53,659 nucleotides of DNA, taken from Mesostigma viride (lineage: Eukaryota; Streptophyta; Mesostigmatophyceae; Mesostigmatales; Mesostigmataceae). Below are positions 27,701 to 39,680 of this stretch, in pieces (positions within the stretch are counted from its first letter, which is position 1; the number at the start of each line of letters is the position of its first letter). The notes under the pieces are model-generated. The model was not told the DNA's origin and made no database searches. It saw only the letters and a list, made by a program, of their open reading frames with translations. Both the position numbers and the translations under genes were made by a program. The stretch is from the NCBI GenBank assembly GCA_009746045.1, contig RPFO01000252.1, positions 1-53,659 on the forward strand, written 5' to 3'.

Positions 27701-29864
27701 TGCAATCACGTATGGCGCGGTCTTCTCTGTCGTGCTCTCGGCAGCTTCCGCCATTTGTCCGCGGCCACTGCAGGGGAACACGGCAGAGCAGCACGGCAAG
27801 GGGGCATGGACTGGTGATTGTGCTGCTTGTCTAGAAGAAACATTACCGGGGAAAATGGGCTCGTGATTGTGCTGCTTTTCTAGAAGAGAATCTGCAGGGG
27901 GGCATGGACCTGAATGGGTTTGCTTGCAGAAATATGTACGCAGTGATGTATGCGGTGACGTATGCGGTGACGTGCGCATGCCTCTTGCGATCAAAGCTTC
28001 TTGCACGTGTGCCTCTGCTGATGTCTTCAGTGGCCATTCCATAACCCAGCATGCCTGCGATGGCCATTCTATTACCCATCACGCCAGCGGTGGCCAATCC
28101 TTGACCCACCACGCCTACAGTGTGTGTCTCCGCGCAACCCCCCACCCCAGGTTCTCGATCCCGGGTCTTCTCCGCGCCGCCGTGGGGTCCCTGGCTGGGA
28201 GCGTGAGTTATGCCCCCCTCCCCCGCCCCCCCCTTCCACCCAACACACACACATGCTCTTCTAGCTGCCACGCGCTGGATAGTGGCACCAGTTACACTAT
28301 GTGGTTGGGTATATGCCATGGCTACAAAGGGCTTGATGGTGCTGCCGCATCGTACAAAGTGGTTGATCCATGGGATGCTGGCATCGCGCGGATGCACGTG
28401 GGATGATGGCAGCTACTAGATAGCATCACACGGGGGCACCGATGGCAGCGACGTCCCCACTGTACATCGCATCAGCATGGAGCCCAGTGCATGGCATCAC
28501 TCGTGACTGTTGCTTCTCAACCCCAGGCTGCCTGTTTGCTCCTGGCTGGCATGCTGTAGAAAGTGGTACGCTATCCCATGGTTGGTTGCATGCACAGGTA
28601 ATGTGCCGCAGGATGGAGAAAGCGGGTGCGGGTACATGTCAGCCATCCCTTTTGGTCACGCCGTTGATCGTGGCTTATTTTTAGCCATGCTTTTTGCCCC
28701 CCCACCATCTTTCTTGCCTTGGTGACAAACCCACTATCGATCGCCACCCGACTCGTCTTGGCTTCCTCCAAGCGTACGCGCTTCTGGCCTTTTTCAGATT
28801 GGATAATAGCAGGGTGGAGGGGGGGGGGGGGGGCTTTGATGAGAGGCCACGTAGGACAGTCTCTTTGAATGTTGTGCTATTTGGTGGCTGTCGCGTGGGA
28901 TGTTCCTTATTCTTCCTTTTCCCTGACCCTGTGCCTGACCCTTCTTGGCTGGGGAAGTTGTGCCTGACCCTTCTTGGCTGGGGAAGTTGTGCCTGACCCT
29001 TCTTGGCTTTTCCAATGTGCCTGACCCTTCTTGGCTGGGGAAGTTGTGCCTGACCCTTCTTGGCTGGGGAAGTTGTGCCTGACCCTTCTTGGCTGGGGAA
29101 GTTGTGCCTGACCCTTCTTGGCTGGGGAAGTTGTGCCTGACCCTTCTTGGCTTTTCCAATGTGCCTGACCCTTCTTGGCTGGGGAAGTTGTGCCTGACCC
29201 TTCTTGGCTGGGGAAGTTGTGCCTGACCCTTCTTGGCTGGGGAAGTCACCAAACATCTGTGCACCCAGCCATGGTTCCAGGTGCGCCGGTCTGCAACATC
29301 CTCTCACCACTACCTCCCCCCAGCTACTATACTGATGACCCCTATGGTGTGTTAGTGATGACGCCTATGTTGTGTTAGTGGTGATTCTTCGTTCTATTCC
29401 TAACAAATGAAGTGGTGTATTGGCTATTGCATTAGTTGTGTTTGCTATGATACCTCTGTTGTGTTTCTGATGACCCCTACGGTGTGTTAGTGATGACCCT
29501 GGTGGTGTGTTAGTGGTGACTCCTATGATGTGTTAGTGGTGACTCCCCCCAACCATAACATTTTGCTAATGACTGCTCGTGCCAACGGTATCCTACAGAT
29601 GGCTCCCCCTACGCCATTGTTACTCACACCGGCGCCACACGCTCCTGTGTTTATTGTTCTTTGGAGCATCCTCATCCCCGCAAACCTTCTAACTTCCACA
29701 CTTAAAAGGGGGAAAAAAATGCATGCCCTCTAAAAAATTCATGCCCTCATGCTTCTCCTGCCCCTTTGGCTACCTGGTGTTGTGCCTTTGGGCCCACCAA
29801 CTACCTGCAGGCGGTCAACGCAATCGACAACCTGCAGAGAAGCCGGCAGATGCCACCCAACTGA
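24709..29864 (+). CDS. Multi-exon gene of unknown function (partial exon model)
   Basis: Supported pieces: 24709-24762 (start MAAAQDKSLEPRLAMPNP, then GTAATG); 25017-25036 (LPDGSLG, donor GTACGG); 25823-25907 (NQTPPLPKYFVVQQDKEMVW ..., donor GTAATG); an exon from 26157 (LYEWVAVSQPVYLRPF, 3' end unresolved); 26497-26550 (YDVYLEPSQMALGVGSGR, donor GTATGC); 28151-28202 (FSIPGLLRAAVGSLAGS, donor GTGAGT); a short exon near 29323 (YYTDDPYG); and a terminal exon 29811-29864 (AVNAIDNLQRSRQMPPN, stop TGA). The first three join in phase. I do not recognise the family and the middle is incomplete. Several minisatellites (25908-25990, 26560-27312, 28925-29255, 29333-29550) lie in the introns, some directly at exon edges. 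More than one gene could be involved. Confidence 0.4.
25436..25735. repeat. Two small 22-bp tandem repeats
   Basis: GAACTGGGCCACCCGTGATCAT is a 22-bp unit present about three times from 25436 to 25503. A different 22-bp unit, TAATAATGTGCCACCGTTACTC, is present about three and a half times to 25735. Both lie in the inferred intron before the exon at 25823. Confidence 0.85.
25915..25990 (+). repeat. 20-bp minisatellite immediately after a splice donor
   Basis: A unit like TGCTTGCACCCGCCCCACAC repeats four times, beginning a few bases after the donor that follows the exon ending at 25907. It is the first of several tandem arrays that start right at exon ends in this gene. Confidence 0.8.
26557..27312 (+). 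repeat. 17-bp minisatellite, about 44 units
   Basis: CCATCCACCACCCACTA repeats with rare variants (TACTATCCACCACTACC, ATGCACC). It starts seven bases after the donor of the exon ending at 26550. All three plus-strand frames stay open and give Pro/His/Thr-rich peptides, again because 17 is not a multiple of three. A short coding exon with HYYPP-like sequence near 27300 could have been its source. Confidence 0.9.
28921..29255 (+). repeat. 29-bp minisatellite
   Basis: About eleven units containing CCTTCTTGGCTGGGGAAGTT, two of them carrying a different end (GGCTTTTCCAATGTG). The two variant units are about 180 bp apart (29005 and 29151), which suggests duplication of a five-unit block. Confidence 0.9.
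29330..29552 (+). repeat. Degenerate tandem repeat at an exon/donor boundary
   Basis: GATGACCCCTATG followed by GTGTGTTAGT, which is the inferred exon end and 5' splice site, recurs several times with substitutions (GATGACGCCTATG, GATGACCCCTACG, GTGACTCCTATG). Spacing is about 22-25 bp near the exon and larger downstream. Confidence 0.65.
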
Positions 29865-31789
29865 TTCCCTAACCTTTGTCCTAAGCGGCGTCCTGGGCCT
29901 CATCAAGGGGCCCAAGGGACAACCTCGGGCCCATGCAAATTCTACCAGCCATACCCTATCCTTGCTCCGAGCTGTAGCCTAACGCCCACGCCGCGTGACA
30001 TGGAGACACAATCCCGCCTTGGTCTTGATGAGGCAACGGTATAGCCCGTCCCATCGATAGCGATGGCTCTGCTTTCATGCTGGTAGCGCTCAAGGTGAGT
30101 CGTTGGTTGACTTTGCACGGTCTGCGTTGGGAGAGCCATGGGGGTGCAAAGTGCGTGAGTCACTACCCTCCATCAAGGCTGCTGGAGTAGGTATCTTCCA
30201 GCCGGATGGATACACATTGCAAAGGGGGAGGTGAGGGGAGGGCAGCACACATGCCAAGTGATACCCTCCTCCAACCCCACGGATGCGATGACACTACCTC
30301 GTCCTAGCGGTGACTCTTCACCATCTGTCAATGGCATATGGGGGAGACAATCATTGGGTTGTTTAAGGTCTCGAAGCACATTCTGCCAGCCCAGCCCCCA
30401 TGCATGTGCTGTGGGAGCGAGGGGACGCAGCGGGCACGGTGCCTGAGCACGGAAGCCTGAAACAGAGCAGTCCGACCCTGTTGGGATTGTTGCCACGGGG
30501 GGCGGGGGGGGGGGGGGCGGGACGACAGTAGGCAGCATGGCAAAGGCTGCACCACAATGGCACGGGCCTTTTGGACCTGCATTCGCAGACCTGGCCGCCA
30601 GTTCAAGCGGTTGTTGACACTTGGCTAGAGTGATAGAATGCGACCCTGTTAGACAAGGTGCCCGCGGTCTCGCTCGTCAATCTTACGGCAGGTTGTGAGG
30701 GCAGCAGCCGCATGGGGAACGGCCCACCCTAAATGGGGAAAACCTTAAACCCTGAACCCTAAACAGCCGAATGGGGAACAGCGTGGAGAACAGCGTGCAA
30801 AGGCGCCCTGACAAAGGGAGTGCAGCTCGACAACGGTGTGCGTTCCTTCAGCATGGACAGCTAGCGCCCTTTATTATTGGTTGGATTGTGGAAATGTTGC
30901 TTCCCTGGAAGTGAACGTACTGCCAGGGATCGCCGCATGGGCACGCGTGGACATGTCCCGTATTGCGGCAGTGGACACTATGTCATTAGAAGAAAAGTGC
31001 CATAAGAAGAAAAGAAGCAGCGCCACTGTGGGGGGTGTTGGCACAGAAGGAACCGACAAAGGAAACAGAGTAGATTAGGAGGAAGGAACCCAGGAGAACA
31101 GGTTATTTAAGGGAGATTTCGTCCCTGTTTGGTTTCAGAGACATGTTAATGGCACCCTGGTCATCCTGGGCACTTAGCGGCTATCCTACGACGGTCACTC
31201 CACCCCGACCTGCTGATGGTGTTGGCTGGAACGAGATGTTGCCTATCAACTTGCGCGTTTCTCATATCTGGGAGCTCATCGTGGGAGCCGCCCCTGTAAC
31301 AGTCTAACACCCTCTTTCGCTCCCTCATCAGATTGCTGCCTTTAGCCATGGTTTGAGGACATTGGCTTGCCGTACGGCCGATGCCCGGCTTATGGCAGCA
31401 GTGGTGGCTCTCTGCGGGCTGTGGATCGGATGCAGCAGCGCTACCTGTGGACTGCAGAGTCAGCACTGTCGAGCCAGAACTGTGGAGCGGTGTGTACTGA
31501 GTGTTGGCTTGGCAAGTCTACACGGGGCCTTATCCTGGGCATCTGCGCCCATGGCTGGGCTTCACTGTGGTGGTTCCATGATGTGCCCGGTATCTAGACT
31601 TGACTGTGCACTACATTCACTTAGTAGGTTATTCCACTACATGACTGCCTCTTCAAGCCCCTGCCGTCATCGTCTAGCGTTGGGTAGAGGGCAGCACGGA
31701 CCAGCCTGGTGCCACCTTGGCCAGCAGAACCTTGACATCACTCCAGCCTATGGTGTAGTGCTGTTCGCCTGAGAACGATACGTCTATTA
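29865..31789. other. Intergenic stretch, no gene recognised
   Basis: Short open frames exist on both strands (for example Pro-rich ones near 30.2-30.6 kb over a G run) but none shows conserved motifs or consistent splice sites. The one notable motif is a telomere-like tract at 30743-30763. Confidence 0.5.
30743..30763 (+). repeat. Interstitial plant-type telomere motif (3 degenerate units)
   Basis: CCTTAAA, CCCTGAA and CCCTAAA follow one another directly, and CCCTAAA also occurs in part at 30726. This is the complement of the TTTAGGG plant/green-algal telomere repeat. Three units is short enough to be chance. Confidence 0.4.
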
Positions 31790-32330
31790 AATTAAAAATT
31801 AAATTGCAACATGACTCCGTTGGGAGATCATTAATTAATTAATTAAGAACATAACTCCGTTGGGAGTAAATGTTGCACATATCCCTGAGATTTTTCTAGA
31901 CTAGGTAGATTAGCGTTAGGATAGTTAGATTACGCGGCTCTCTCCTTTCCACCACCCATCAAGGAATGTGTGCTACATGATCTCCCAACGGAGGCATGTT
32001 ATAATTTAATTTAATTTTTTAATATCCCTGAGACGGGGCAATATGGGGCATATTTTAAAACATTATTATGGGCTACTTCCTGCAAGGGTAGGGTGTGAAC
32101 TACACCTGCTCTAGGTGCACCAAGTGCACCTGCACCATGACAATGATGGATCAGAACTCAAAGGCCTGGCATATGGGGTGGAAGATTATTATTCTGATTT
32201 TCTGATTATGGCTCTAGGCAATGGCTAGGTTGATGGCCTCTCAGCAGAGAGCAAATCTCTGCATGGGCAAAACATGACTAAATAAAGCTAGGCATCATCT
32301 GGTGTGGGGCTCATCATAGGCACACATCAA
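31790..32330 (+). mobile_element. Transposable-element untranslated repeat, copy A
   Basis: Contains ACTCCGTTGGGAG palindromic motifs flanked by TTAATTAA runs, then CACCTGCTCTAGGTGCACC, GCATATGGGGTGGA, and CTCTCAGCAGAGAG. The same motifs in the same order recur at 43930-44400, and part is inverted near 34838-34920. It is probably a terminal or untranslated part of a retroelement family. No coding potential is visible. Confidence 0.6.
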
Positions 32331-32331
32331 G

Positions 32332-32602
32332 TGGGCCCAGGTCATAGAGGACAACGAGCCCGCCCCTGTGGGGAAGCGCCCGCGTGTGCAAACCCACGGA
32401 AGGCACGCCAGACAGCTCCCCTAGGGCCACGTGATGCTGTATAGATAGATGTTGTAGTTAGATGCTGTTAGATAGATGCCGTAGGTAGCTGATGTAGATA
32501 GCTTAGACCGGTAGGACTGTTTGCACCCACCCATCCATCCATCGGGGTTAATGCTTTGTGACTCCCCAACGGGAGCACGAGTCTAATTAATTAATTAATT
32601 AA
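32332..32602 (+). mobile_element. LINE 3' end, copy A, with TTAA-type tail
   Basis: The first ~95 bp reads KWAQVIEDNEPAPVGKRPRV in one frame and duplicates 33690-33785. Then come GATAGATG repeats, CATCCATCCATCGGGGTTAA, CTCCCCAACGGGAGCACGAG and a run of ATTA units. A second 3' end at 34638-34763 has the same order and tail. The fixed end with a short AT microsatellite tail is typical of non-LTR retrotransposon 3' ends. Confidence 0.65.
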
Positions 32603-33155
32603 TAGGCACACATGTACATGGCTAAATAATGCTACTCATGATCTGCTGGTATGAGCTGGTATGGGGCCCCGTAATAGGCATGTACAAGGCCACGGTGGCT
32701 AGGCCTTACTATTTTATCATCGTCAACGCACGTCCCGGGTATGGAGGGCGCCCGGTAAGGGCACACCCTCGCGGCCTCACGGTACAATAGGCTTTGGGCA
32801 CAGCCTTTAATAAACAAGCCCCTTTCCATCCTCATGTCGCACCGTGCGAGCATGGTCAGGATGCAAGGTCGCCAGGCACGCCACGGTCACCCTTCTCGCC
32901 AGTTTACCAGCCTCAAACGCCTCCTGGCCCGCCTTGAGCGGGATGAGGCCCAGTCGACACGCCGGCGACCCCAGCCAGGACGGAGAGGACGCATATCCGC
33001 CCTGAAAGACAGACTCCATGCGTTGACCAGCATTAACCCCACTCGCCACCCTCCCCCTCCCCCACCCCCCCCACCCCCACCCCCACCTCCAGCACCACCC
33101 TTCTCCACCCCCACCCCCACCCCCACCCCCCCGCTAATAGGGCAACGGCCCATTC

Positions 33156-33830
33156 TTGGTATTGCAAGCTTTAATGTACATGCGCACCCTCCCTGCAGAT
33201 CCTTCTACGAGCGGCGGCAACCCAGCACGCCACCGCGTCGACGAGCTGATCGCCTTGTGCGCCGTGGTCCTCGTCCTTCCTGTTCTCACGTATGGGGCCG
33301 AGACGTGGACCCTCACCGCCGACCTGGCCTGCAAGCTAGACGGCGCGGTCACCACCATGCTGCGAACCATTTTCAGAGTAGGATATGCTGCTCATGTCCG
33401 CAATGAGGACCTTTAGGTACCTTGCCCCTTGGCATGCCATATATCACCATCACCATTAAGCAGCGGCGCCTGCAGCTCGTAGGGCACCTAACTCGCACCA
33501 ACCAGGTAGACACCTCACGTGCCCCCCCCCGCGGGACTGCGCCCAGCTCAGCCTGGCCGGCACCTCCTGACGTGGGCCGGGCCCCGTGATGTTAGACGCC
33601 GCAAGGCCCGCACCTTCAAAGAACAGCTAGTAGAGGACATGGGGGGCCTAGGCCTCTCCGTGATTTGGAAGAAGATGATGGACAAGGCCAAGTGGGCCCC
33701 GGTCATAGAGGACAACGAGCCCCCCCCTGTGGGGAAGCGCCCACGTGTGCAAACCCGCGGGAGACACGCGAGACAGCTCCCCTAGGGTAGCGTGATGCTG
33801 TTTTAGATAGATACATTGTAGTTAGTGATG
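33156..33830 (+). pseudogene. LINE reverse transcriptase C-terminal fragment (broken)
   Basis: One frame (33156-33416) reads LTYGAETWTLTADLACKLD and later HVRNEDL, matching the conserved region just after the RT domain of many LINEs (LLYGSETW-type). Directly after its stop, another frame reads RRLQLVGHLTRTNQVDTS, the usual R-rich GH motif, and a third frame carries KWAPVIEDNEPPPVGKRPRV. The frame changes mark it as dead. Upstream (32834-33150) an Arg-rich frame and a C-rich run may be more of the same element, with no motif to confirm it. Confidence 0.7.
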
Positions 33831-34637
33831 TTGTTTAGATAGATGTTTGTCAGAGTATGTTTATACCTGGCTGCCCTACCTAGCTTTTAGGCCCTTGCCT
33901 GAATTGAGGGGGGAGAGACTGTTTGCCCTACCTGCGTAGTGTCTTCACTTTAGGCATTGTGCAAGGGGGGTGTCAGAGGTGAATTTCACCCTGTGTGCCC
34001 AACTGCCTGTTTACATTTGTAGTGTCTGGCCATCATGTTGTAAACGGAGGTATTAGGGTTGCGTCCCTAACAATCGCACCCGCCTGCCGTCTTTCTGGCC
34101 GATAATTAAATAGGCTTGGTAGGGCCCGCCGTGAGCTTTCCGGCACAACTTACAGCACTGAATATAGTGCAGTATAGCAAAAGTTATGTAGTGCCGAAGT
34201 TGTAATTCCGGCACAATACTTTGCGTACCTTAGGTGCCGACGGTACTATCCTCGGCCGAATATTCCGTGTTGGATATTTCGTATGACTGAATCCAGTTCT
34301 AGATGCATTGTATGCCGTGTTAGTTGCTTGACATCTGGCGTTCTCCTAATCGTCAATTGTATAATCGACAGCTGGCAACTTGTGCAGAATATTCTAGAAC
34401 GTGCACCGCTGCCCCAATGTGCCTTGATAAGGAAGTGACACACTTACGTTGCACTTACCTTGCAGTCCGAGCCCAGTGTGGCTATGGATGCTATGGTCCC
34501 CACCCGGGAACCGCACCATGGCTTTGGCGGTGAAACGGTGGCAGTCCGTAACCTAAATATGCAATGAATAAACTGTCTATCAGTTGTCTCAATCAGTCTT
34601 GACGACCAAGGAATTAAATGAAAATTTCTGACAATGT

Positions 34638-34763
34638 TGTAGGTAGATGATGTAGAAAGATTAGACCGGTAGGACTGTTTGCACCCATCCATCCATCCAT
34701 CGGGGTTAATGCTCCGTGACTCCCCAACGGGAGCACGAGGCTAATCAATTAATTAATTAATTA
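34638..34763 (+). mobile_element. LINE 3' end, copy B, with TTAA-type tail
   Basis: Shares TTAGACCGGTAGGACTGTTT, CATCCATCCATCGGGGTTAA, CCCCAACGGGAGCACGAG and the terminal ATTA run with copy A at 32477-32602. Only the 3' end is present, as expected from 5'-truncated insertion. The sequence between 33830 and 34637 holds no recognisable gene. Confidence 0.65.
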
Positions 34764-35054
34764 CTATTTTACACTAGGCCTTCTAGGCCATCTCCCCGAG
34801 CCACCCTGTGCGAGCTTGATCGGGATGCATCATGGCGGTGCAGGGATGATCCATCATGGCGGTGCAGGTGCACCTTGTGCACCCAGAGCAGGTTATAGTT
34901 TACATCCTACACCAGAGCCTCAGTCTTCTTGATGACCTCAAGCCCCACCACTCGAGCCTCGATTTCCAGGCAGTCAAGCCACGTCTGCACAATTAACACT
35001 ATACTAGTTCACTATATATAAGGCAATTCCCATGTGCGAACCTTGGTCGACGTC

Positions 35055-35160
35055 GGGGGGGGGAGGGGGGAGGGGGGGGGGGGGGGCAAGCCTTCTTTAC
35101 CCCCCCCCCCCCCCTGGACCCCCCGGGGGTGGCAACGAATGATGGGGGGGGGGAGGGGGT
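35055..35160. other. G15/C15 inverted repeat in a homopolymer-rich patch
   Basis: Fifteen G at 35072-35086 are separated by a 13-base loop from fifteen C at 35100-35114, giving a perfect potential hairpin; more G runs follow. It could form a hairpin or G-quadruplexes. Homopolymer lengths in such a patch are error-prone in any assembly. Confidence 0.7.
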
Positions 35161-35340
35161 CTGACCCTTACCGCGGGGGTTTCCCGTGGTACACCCCCCC
35201 CTCTCGGGCGTTATCTCCGGGACTGTCACAAATATCGGCTGTTAGTAGTACAGTAAGGGTCACTAGTCTACAGTAAATGATACAAATGCTTATTTCAGAA
35301 TTTCTCCGGATCGAATTCCCAAGTGAACCGCACGCCATTC

Positions 35341-36155
35341 ACCTGACCTGTTCGGCATTTTTTTTCGGGGAAATGGGTATATTTTATTAGCCAATTATGG
35401 ACCAAAGAGGTGAGAGGGGAAATGAGTATCAGCGAATCCTAATGAAGGTGGGCACACACACGTGTGGCGGTGACAGGTCGGTGAAAGGCTAATAGGGCGC
35501 GTTATTAGACCAGGGAAGCCATTGGACCTGAGTAATGTCGCCATGAGGCATACTGGTGAATACCTGATTACGGCCCAGTAGATCATGAAAAAGCTGGAGC
35601 GGGCTGGGCTTGTCGTTGGGCCCTGGGTCCCACACCCTGTGTTGTTCCTGAGCTAACAGCCAGTAGCGGCGCATAGCCGCATTCCATAGGTATATAAAGC
35701 GCCGGACTACGCCGCCGCGGGTATATTCCTCGCGGACCTTAAAGACTGTCTCGTTGCGTATGGTCCAGATCATCGCGTATAGCATAGTAGTGCGTAGCCA
35801 TATCCATTCTGCTTGGGAAACTGAACTGAAAGCTCGGTCCCTGGTGTGCCAGCAATACCGAAAATGATGGTACGCACGCTAATTGGGAGAGTGGGTGGCG
35901 ATGCCGTCCATGCGGCCCAGATGTTAATGAGCCACGTCCAAACCCCAGGGAGATTACAGTAAAGAAACCTGTGCTCAATGGTTTCACTAGGGTGCGTGCA
36001 CAGGCATGATGCATCATGACCAAAACGCTCATGGAGCGTAGCGCAGACCCCTATCGCCCTATGCATCAAAAGATGTTGTACATCGGTGGCCCTGCGGTCC
36101 ACGAGAGCACCTGTTCGGCATTTTCCGGGTAAATGGGTATTTTTATTAACCAATA
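35341..36155 (-). pseudogene. Retroelement relic with zf-RVT domain, flanked by direct repeats
   Basis: On the minus strand from about 36110 down, one frame reads DRRATDVQHLLMHRAIG, then CLCTHPSETIEHRFLYC and W-rich sequence, the zinc-binding region (zf-RVT) found at the C-terminus of many LINE reverse transcriptases. Another frame continues with LLCYT/AMIWTIRNETVFK to about 35489. One frameshift near 35780 separates them. A ~48-bp direct repeat (CTGTTCGGCATTTT ... AAATGGGTAT ... TTTATTA ... CCAAT) lies on both sides, at 35341-35396 and 36109-36155. It differs in sequence from the LINE at 33.2 kb. Confidence 0.6.
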
Positions 36156-37700
36156 GGAATATCATTAGGTGAAGAGGTACCACGTATCGACCATCTGGTT
36201 ACCCTCTGAGGGTAGTGTGATAGGTGAAAGGTTTAGAAAGGAGCATTTCACATGTAACCTCGGCAGTCCGCCCCTCGACAGACCAGAAGTCGTCATAGGC
36301 TCCAACTACGGTGTCGTCGGGTGCGCGGTGCGGTGCCAATTGCCACGGAGGCTTTGACATTGTGTTCGTTCTACAGTTCTGTACGGAGCTCAATATCGTG
36401 CAAGTTAGATTTGCATGTTGTTGTTTTTCTTTTTCAGTCGGCCTTTGCCAAGTCTTGGGAGGATATGGTGAAAAATTAAGTTAGTACACCCCACGAAAGA
36501 CTTCGCTCGTGGCTTTGATGCGCGTCTTTTATAAGAAAACTAATGTAAAAAATTGCACAAGCTCAGTTTTCATTTGGCTACCAAAATGCGGATGAAAAAA
36601 GGCGTTGTCGGCTCCCGCTTTCCAGTTGGGCAACATGTGGGCAGTTAAGAAAACAATTGAGTATTTGTTGTCAGAACGATACTGTAATATCCGCCAGAAG
36701 GCGTCTGGCATGCAGAATGTCTCCCGTTCACGAAGTTAACACAAGCCTTTGGCAGAGGAGCGTAGTCACGGTGTCCTGGGCAAGGCAGCGCTCACTGCTT
36801 TAAATAATTTACCCGACTATTGATGGCGGAGTGCGTGCGGACTACTCTATTTGTCGGTAAGTATTGGTTCCATTTTTTATCTGGTAGAGCCAGTTTCGCC
36901 GCCTTCTTGAGGAACTATCCGCAGCGGGTAAACGCATCTTACGCTGGCGAGTGGCGCAGTAGTGGCATACAGAGGCCTCCACGGCTCTTCACATCATCTC
37001 CCAGGAATGCTCTGACATATATGCCATAACATGCAATAGATGTGAGGGGGGTTGACAAGGGCTGCTCATGACTGAATAAGTATACCATTGACAGCCAGCC
37101 AAACTGTGGCAGCAGGTTTTGTAGCAGGTACATCGTGGTAAAGCGTGGTTCAATAGGAGCTAGGCAGGTCACACTAGCTTTTGTCTGTTTGCACCCTTGC
37201 ACTCTTGGTACCAGCCCGACATGGCAACACCTTTCCGCCTGCCAGCATTATGTGGATTCGCAACCCAGCCTGGTATCCTTTTCCGACCCCTTGGTCCTGT
37301 CCGTGCTGCGCGTGTCCAACTGGGGGCAGGCGGTGTGCTCTCCAGAGGTATGGTGTATGCTATTCCCTCCCATGCTAGCCGTGCGGTTAAATTTATTCAT
37401 TCACTCAAAATTCATTCATCCGTTCACTCATTCACGCACGCGCGTCCGTTGGGAGAGTCACGGGGTACCGAGTGTTTTAGGAGGCACCTTGCAACCTGTT
37501 CGGTGCGCCATAAGAATGCGGTCGATGGTGCTGTCAGCCGTGGACAGGGATCAGACAGGCTTGAGCCTGCAACGGGGGTGGGGAACGTGTGAGGGGCTTC
37601 TTTGCGAGGCCTCGCAGAGCCTAGCGAGGCCCACGTGCGAGGCCTCGCGGTTGCCAGATTCCCCACTTCTGCTCTAGCCCATTCCACACCCACGTTGCAT
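36156..37700. other. Intergenic stretch, no gene recognised
   Basis: AT-moderate sequence with only short open frames and no recognisable domain or consistent splice pattern. It ends at the 8-bp tandem array. Confidence 0.5.
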
Positions 37701-37710
37701 CCTAGTTAGT

Positions 37711-38333
37711 TTGTTCTGTTTTTCTGTTGTTCTGTTGTTCTGTTGTTCTGTTGTTCTGTTGTTCTGCTGTTCTGTTGTTCTGTTGTTCTGTTGTTCTGTT
37801 GTTCTGTTGTTCTGTTGTTCTGTTGTTCTGTTGTTCTGTTGTTCTGTTGTTCTGTTGTTCTGTTGTTCTGTTGTTCTGTTGTTCTGTTGTTCTGTTGTTA
37901 TGTTGTTCTGTTGTTCTGTTGTTCTGTTGTTCTGTTGTTATGTTGTTATGTTGTTATGTTGTTATGTTGTTATGTTGTTCCCTTGTTCTGTTGTTCTGTT
38001 GTTCTGTTGTTCTGTTGCTATGTTGCTATGTTGTTCTATTGTTCTGCTGCTCTGCTGCTCTGCTGCTCTGCTGCTCTGCTGCTCCGCTGCTCCGCTGCTC
38101 GGCGGCTCGGCGGCTCGGCTCGGGTCGTTCCATCGGTCCATCGGCCCATCGGTCCATCGGTCCATCGGTCCATCGGTCCATCGGTCCATCGGTCCATCGG
38201 TCCATCGGTCCATCGGTCCATCGGTCCATCGGTCCATCGGTCCATCGGTCCATCGGTCCATCGGTCCATCGGTCCATCGGTCCATCGGTCCATCGGTCCA
38301 TCGGTCCATCGGTCCCTTGGTCCATTGGTCTAG
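37711..38333. repeat. 8-bp tandem array with stepwise changing unit (about 77 units)
   Basis: Starting as TTCTGTTG, the unit changes through TTATGTTG, CTATGTTG, CTCTGCTG, CTCCGCTG and CTCGGCGG to GGTCCATC, keeping an 8-bp register right through. Reading frames on both strands stay open (Cys/Val/Leu peptides on plus, Asp/Arg/Trp on minus) because the unit carries no stop in any frame. These are not genes. Confidence 0.9.
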
Positions 38334-38994
38334 TCCATTCCATGCACTTTCAGCTCTGCACGTGGTCCACGCACCCTGAAAGGACCAGGGTGGTCAAGTA
38401 GCCAGGGCAGTCAGCTTGTGGAGCAGAGCTCTGGCGGCGCACATTAGATAGTTAGTTTGTCCAAGGATCATCTCTTCGCCTCTCATGCAATATCGGATTG
38501 GTCATTAGGACTTTGGGAAACTTGCCCTGTTGTCCCAATGCCCAAGTGTCAACCTGTGATGGTGCCATCTTGCATGGCATCATGAATGGGACAATTCATT
38601 CCAAAGGCAGCCCCTACAGACATGCATGGCGTGGACTGCTGTTATCGCCCCCCTAACTTGTATCCGTGTCTCCTGACACCCGTCCTTTGTTCTTCTTGTA
38701 CGATCCTTTTGTGTGCACTGTTTGTACGGTCCCGCAGGCAACTTGGACGGTCGCGTGGATGAAAGGTGCGTGGCGGAGGGGGGCCGCTTAAGGAGCAATG
38801 GCGACTAGAGGGTGTTATTGAACTTTAGTAATACTGGTAGCACGGTAAACATTCGAACAGTTTGAACTTTGGTAGTACGGTAACAATTGGAACAGTTTGA
38901 ACTTTAGCAGTATGCTAACAATATTAATGTCCAAGGAGCCATGATGACAGTCATGATGGTAATTCATGACATTCATAGCATTGATGACGATTTC
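38334..38994. other. Intergenic stretch, no gene recognised
   Basis: Unique sequence between two tandem arrays. A short internal repeat (GTAGTACGGTAA / GTAGCACGGTAA with TTTGAACTTTGG) lies at about 38820-38930. No coding signal is visible. Confidence 0.5.
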
Positions 38995-38995
38995 A

Positions 38996-39336
38996 ACAAT
39001 AATGTCAATAATGTCAATAATGTCAATAATGTCAATAATGTCAATAATGTCAATAATGTCAATAATGTCAATAATGTCAATAATGTCAATAATGTCAATA
39101 ATGTCAATAATGTCAATAATGTCAATAATGTCAATGATGTCAATAATGTCAATAATGTCAATAATGTCAATGATGTCAATAATGACAATAATGACAATAA
39201 TGTCAATAATGTTAGTAATGACAATAATGACAATAATGTCAATAATGTCAGTAATGTCAGTAATGACAATAATGACAATAATGACAATAATGACAATAAT
39301 GACAATAATGACAATAATGACAATAATGACCATCGA
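38996..39336. repeat. 9-bp tandem array (AATAATGTC, later AATAATGAC)
   Basis: About 37 units. The left two thirds are almost pure AATAATGTC with occasional AATGATGTC. The right third is mostly AATAATGAC with mixed blocks between. Open frames over it are products of the period. Confidence 0.9.
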
Positions 39337-39512
39337 TACGGATACAGACAATGATGATAGTGTTTGATAATGGGGCTACGGTTGAAATTGATCTGCTTAT
39401 CAAGGGAAAAGCTTGTTGCACAGCAACTGTGCATGCAACTCCCATAAAGTAAAGCTCTGCTTTGGCATGTCTAGGGATAACCTCCCAGCATGCAACTTCT
39501 ACCACCACCTGG

Positions 39513-39680
39513 CACTGCCACCACCACCACCACCACCACCACCACCACCACCACCACCACCACCACCACCACCACCACCACCACCACCACCACCACCACC
39601 ACCACCACCACCACCACCACCACCACCACCACCACCACCACCACCACCACCACCACCACCACCACTAACACCACCACCAC
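39513..39680. repeat. (CCA)n trinucleotide tract, about 50 units
   Basis: Pure CCA/CAC/ACC repeat of about 150 bp ending in a few interrupted units. It would encode poly-Pro, poly-His or poly-Thr depending on frame. No flanking coding sequence or splice sites support translation. It sits upstream of the RRM exon, possibly in an intron of that gene. Confidence 0.9.
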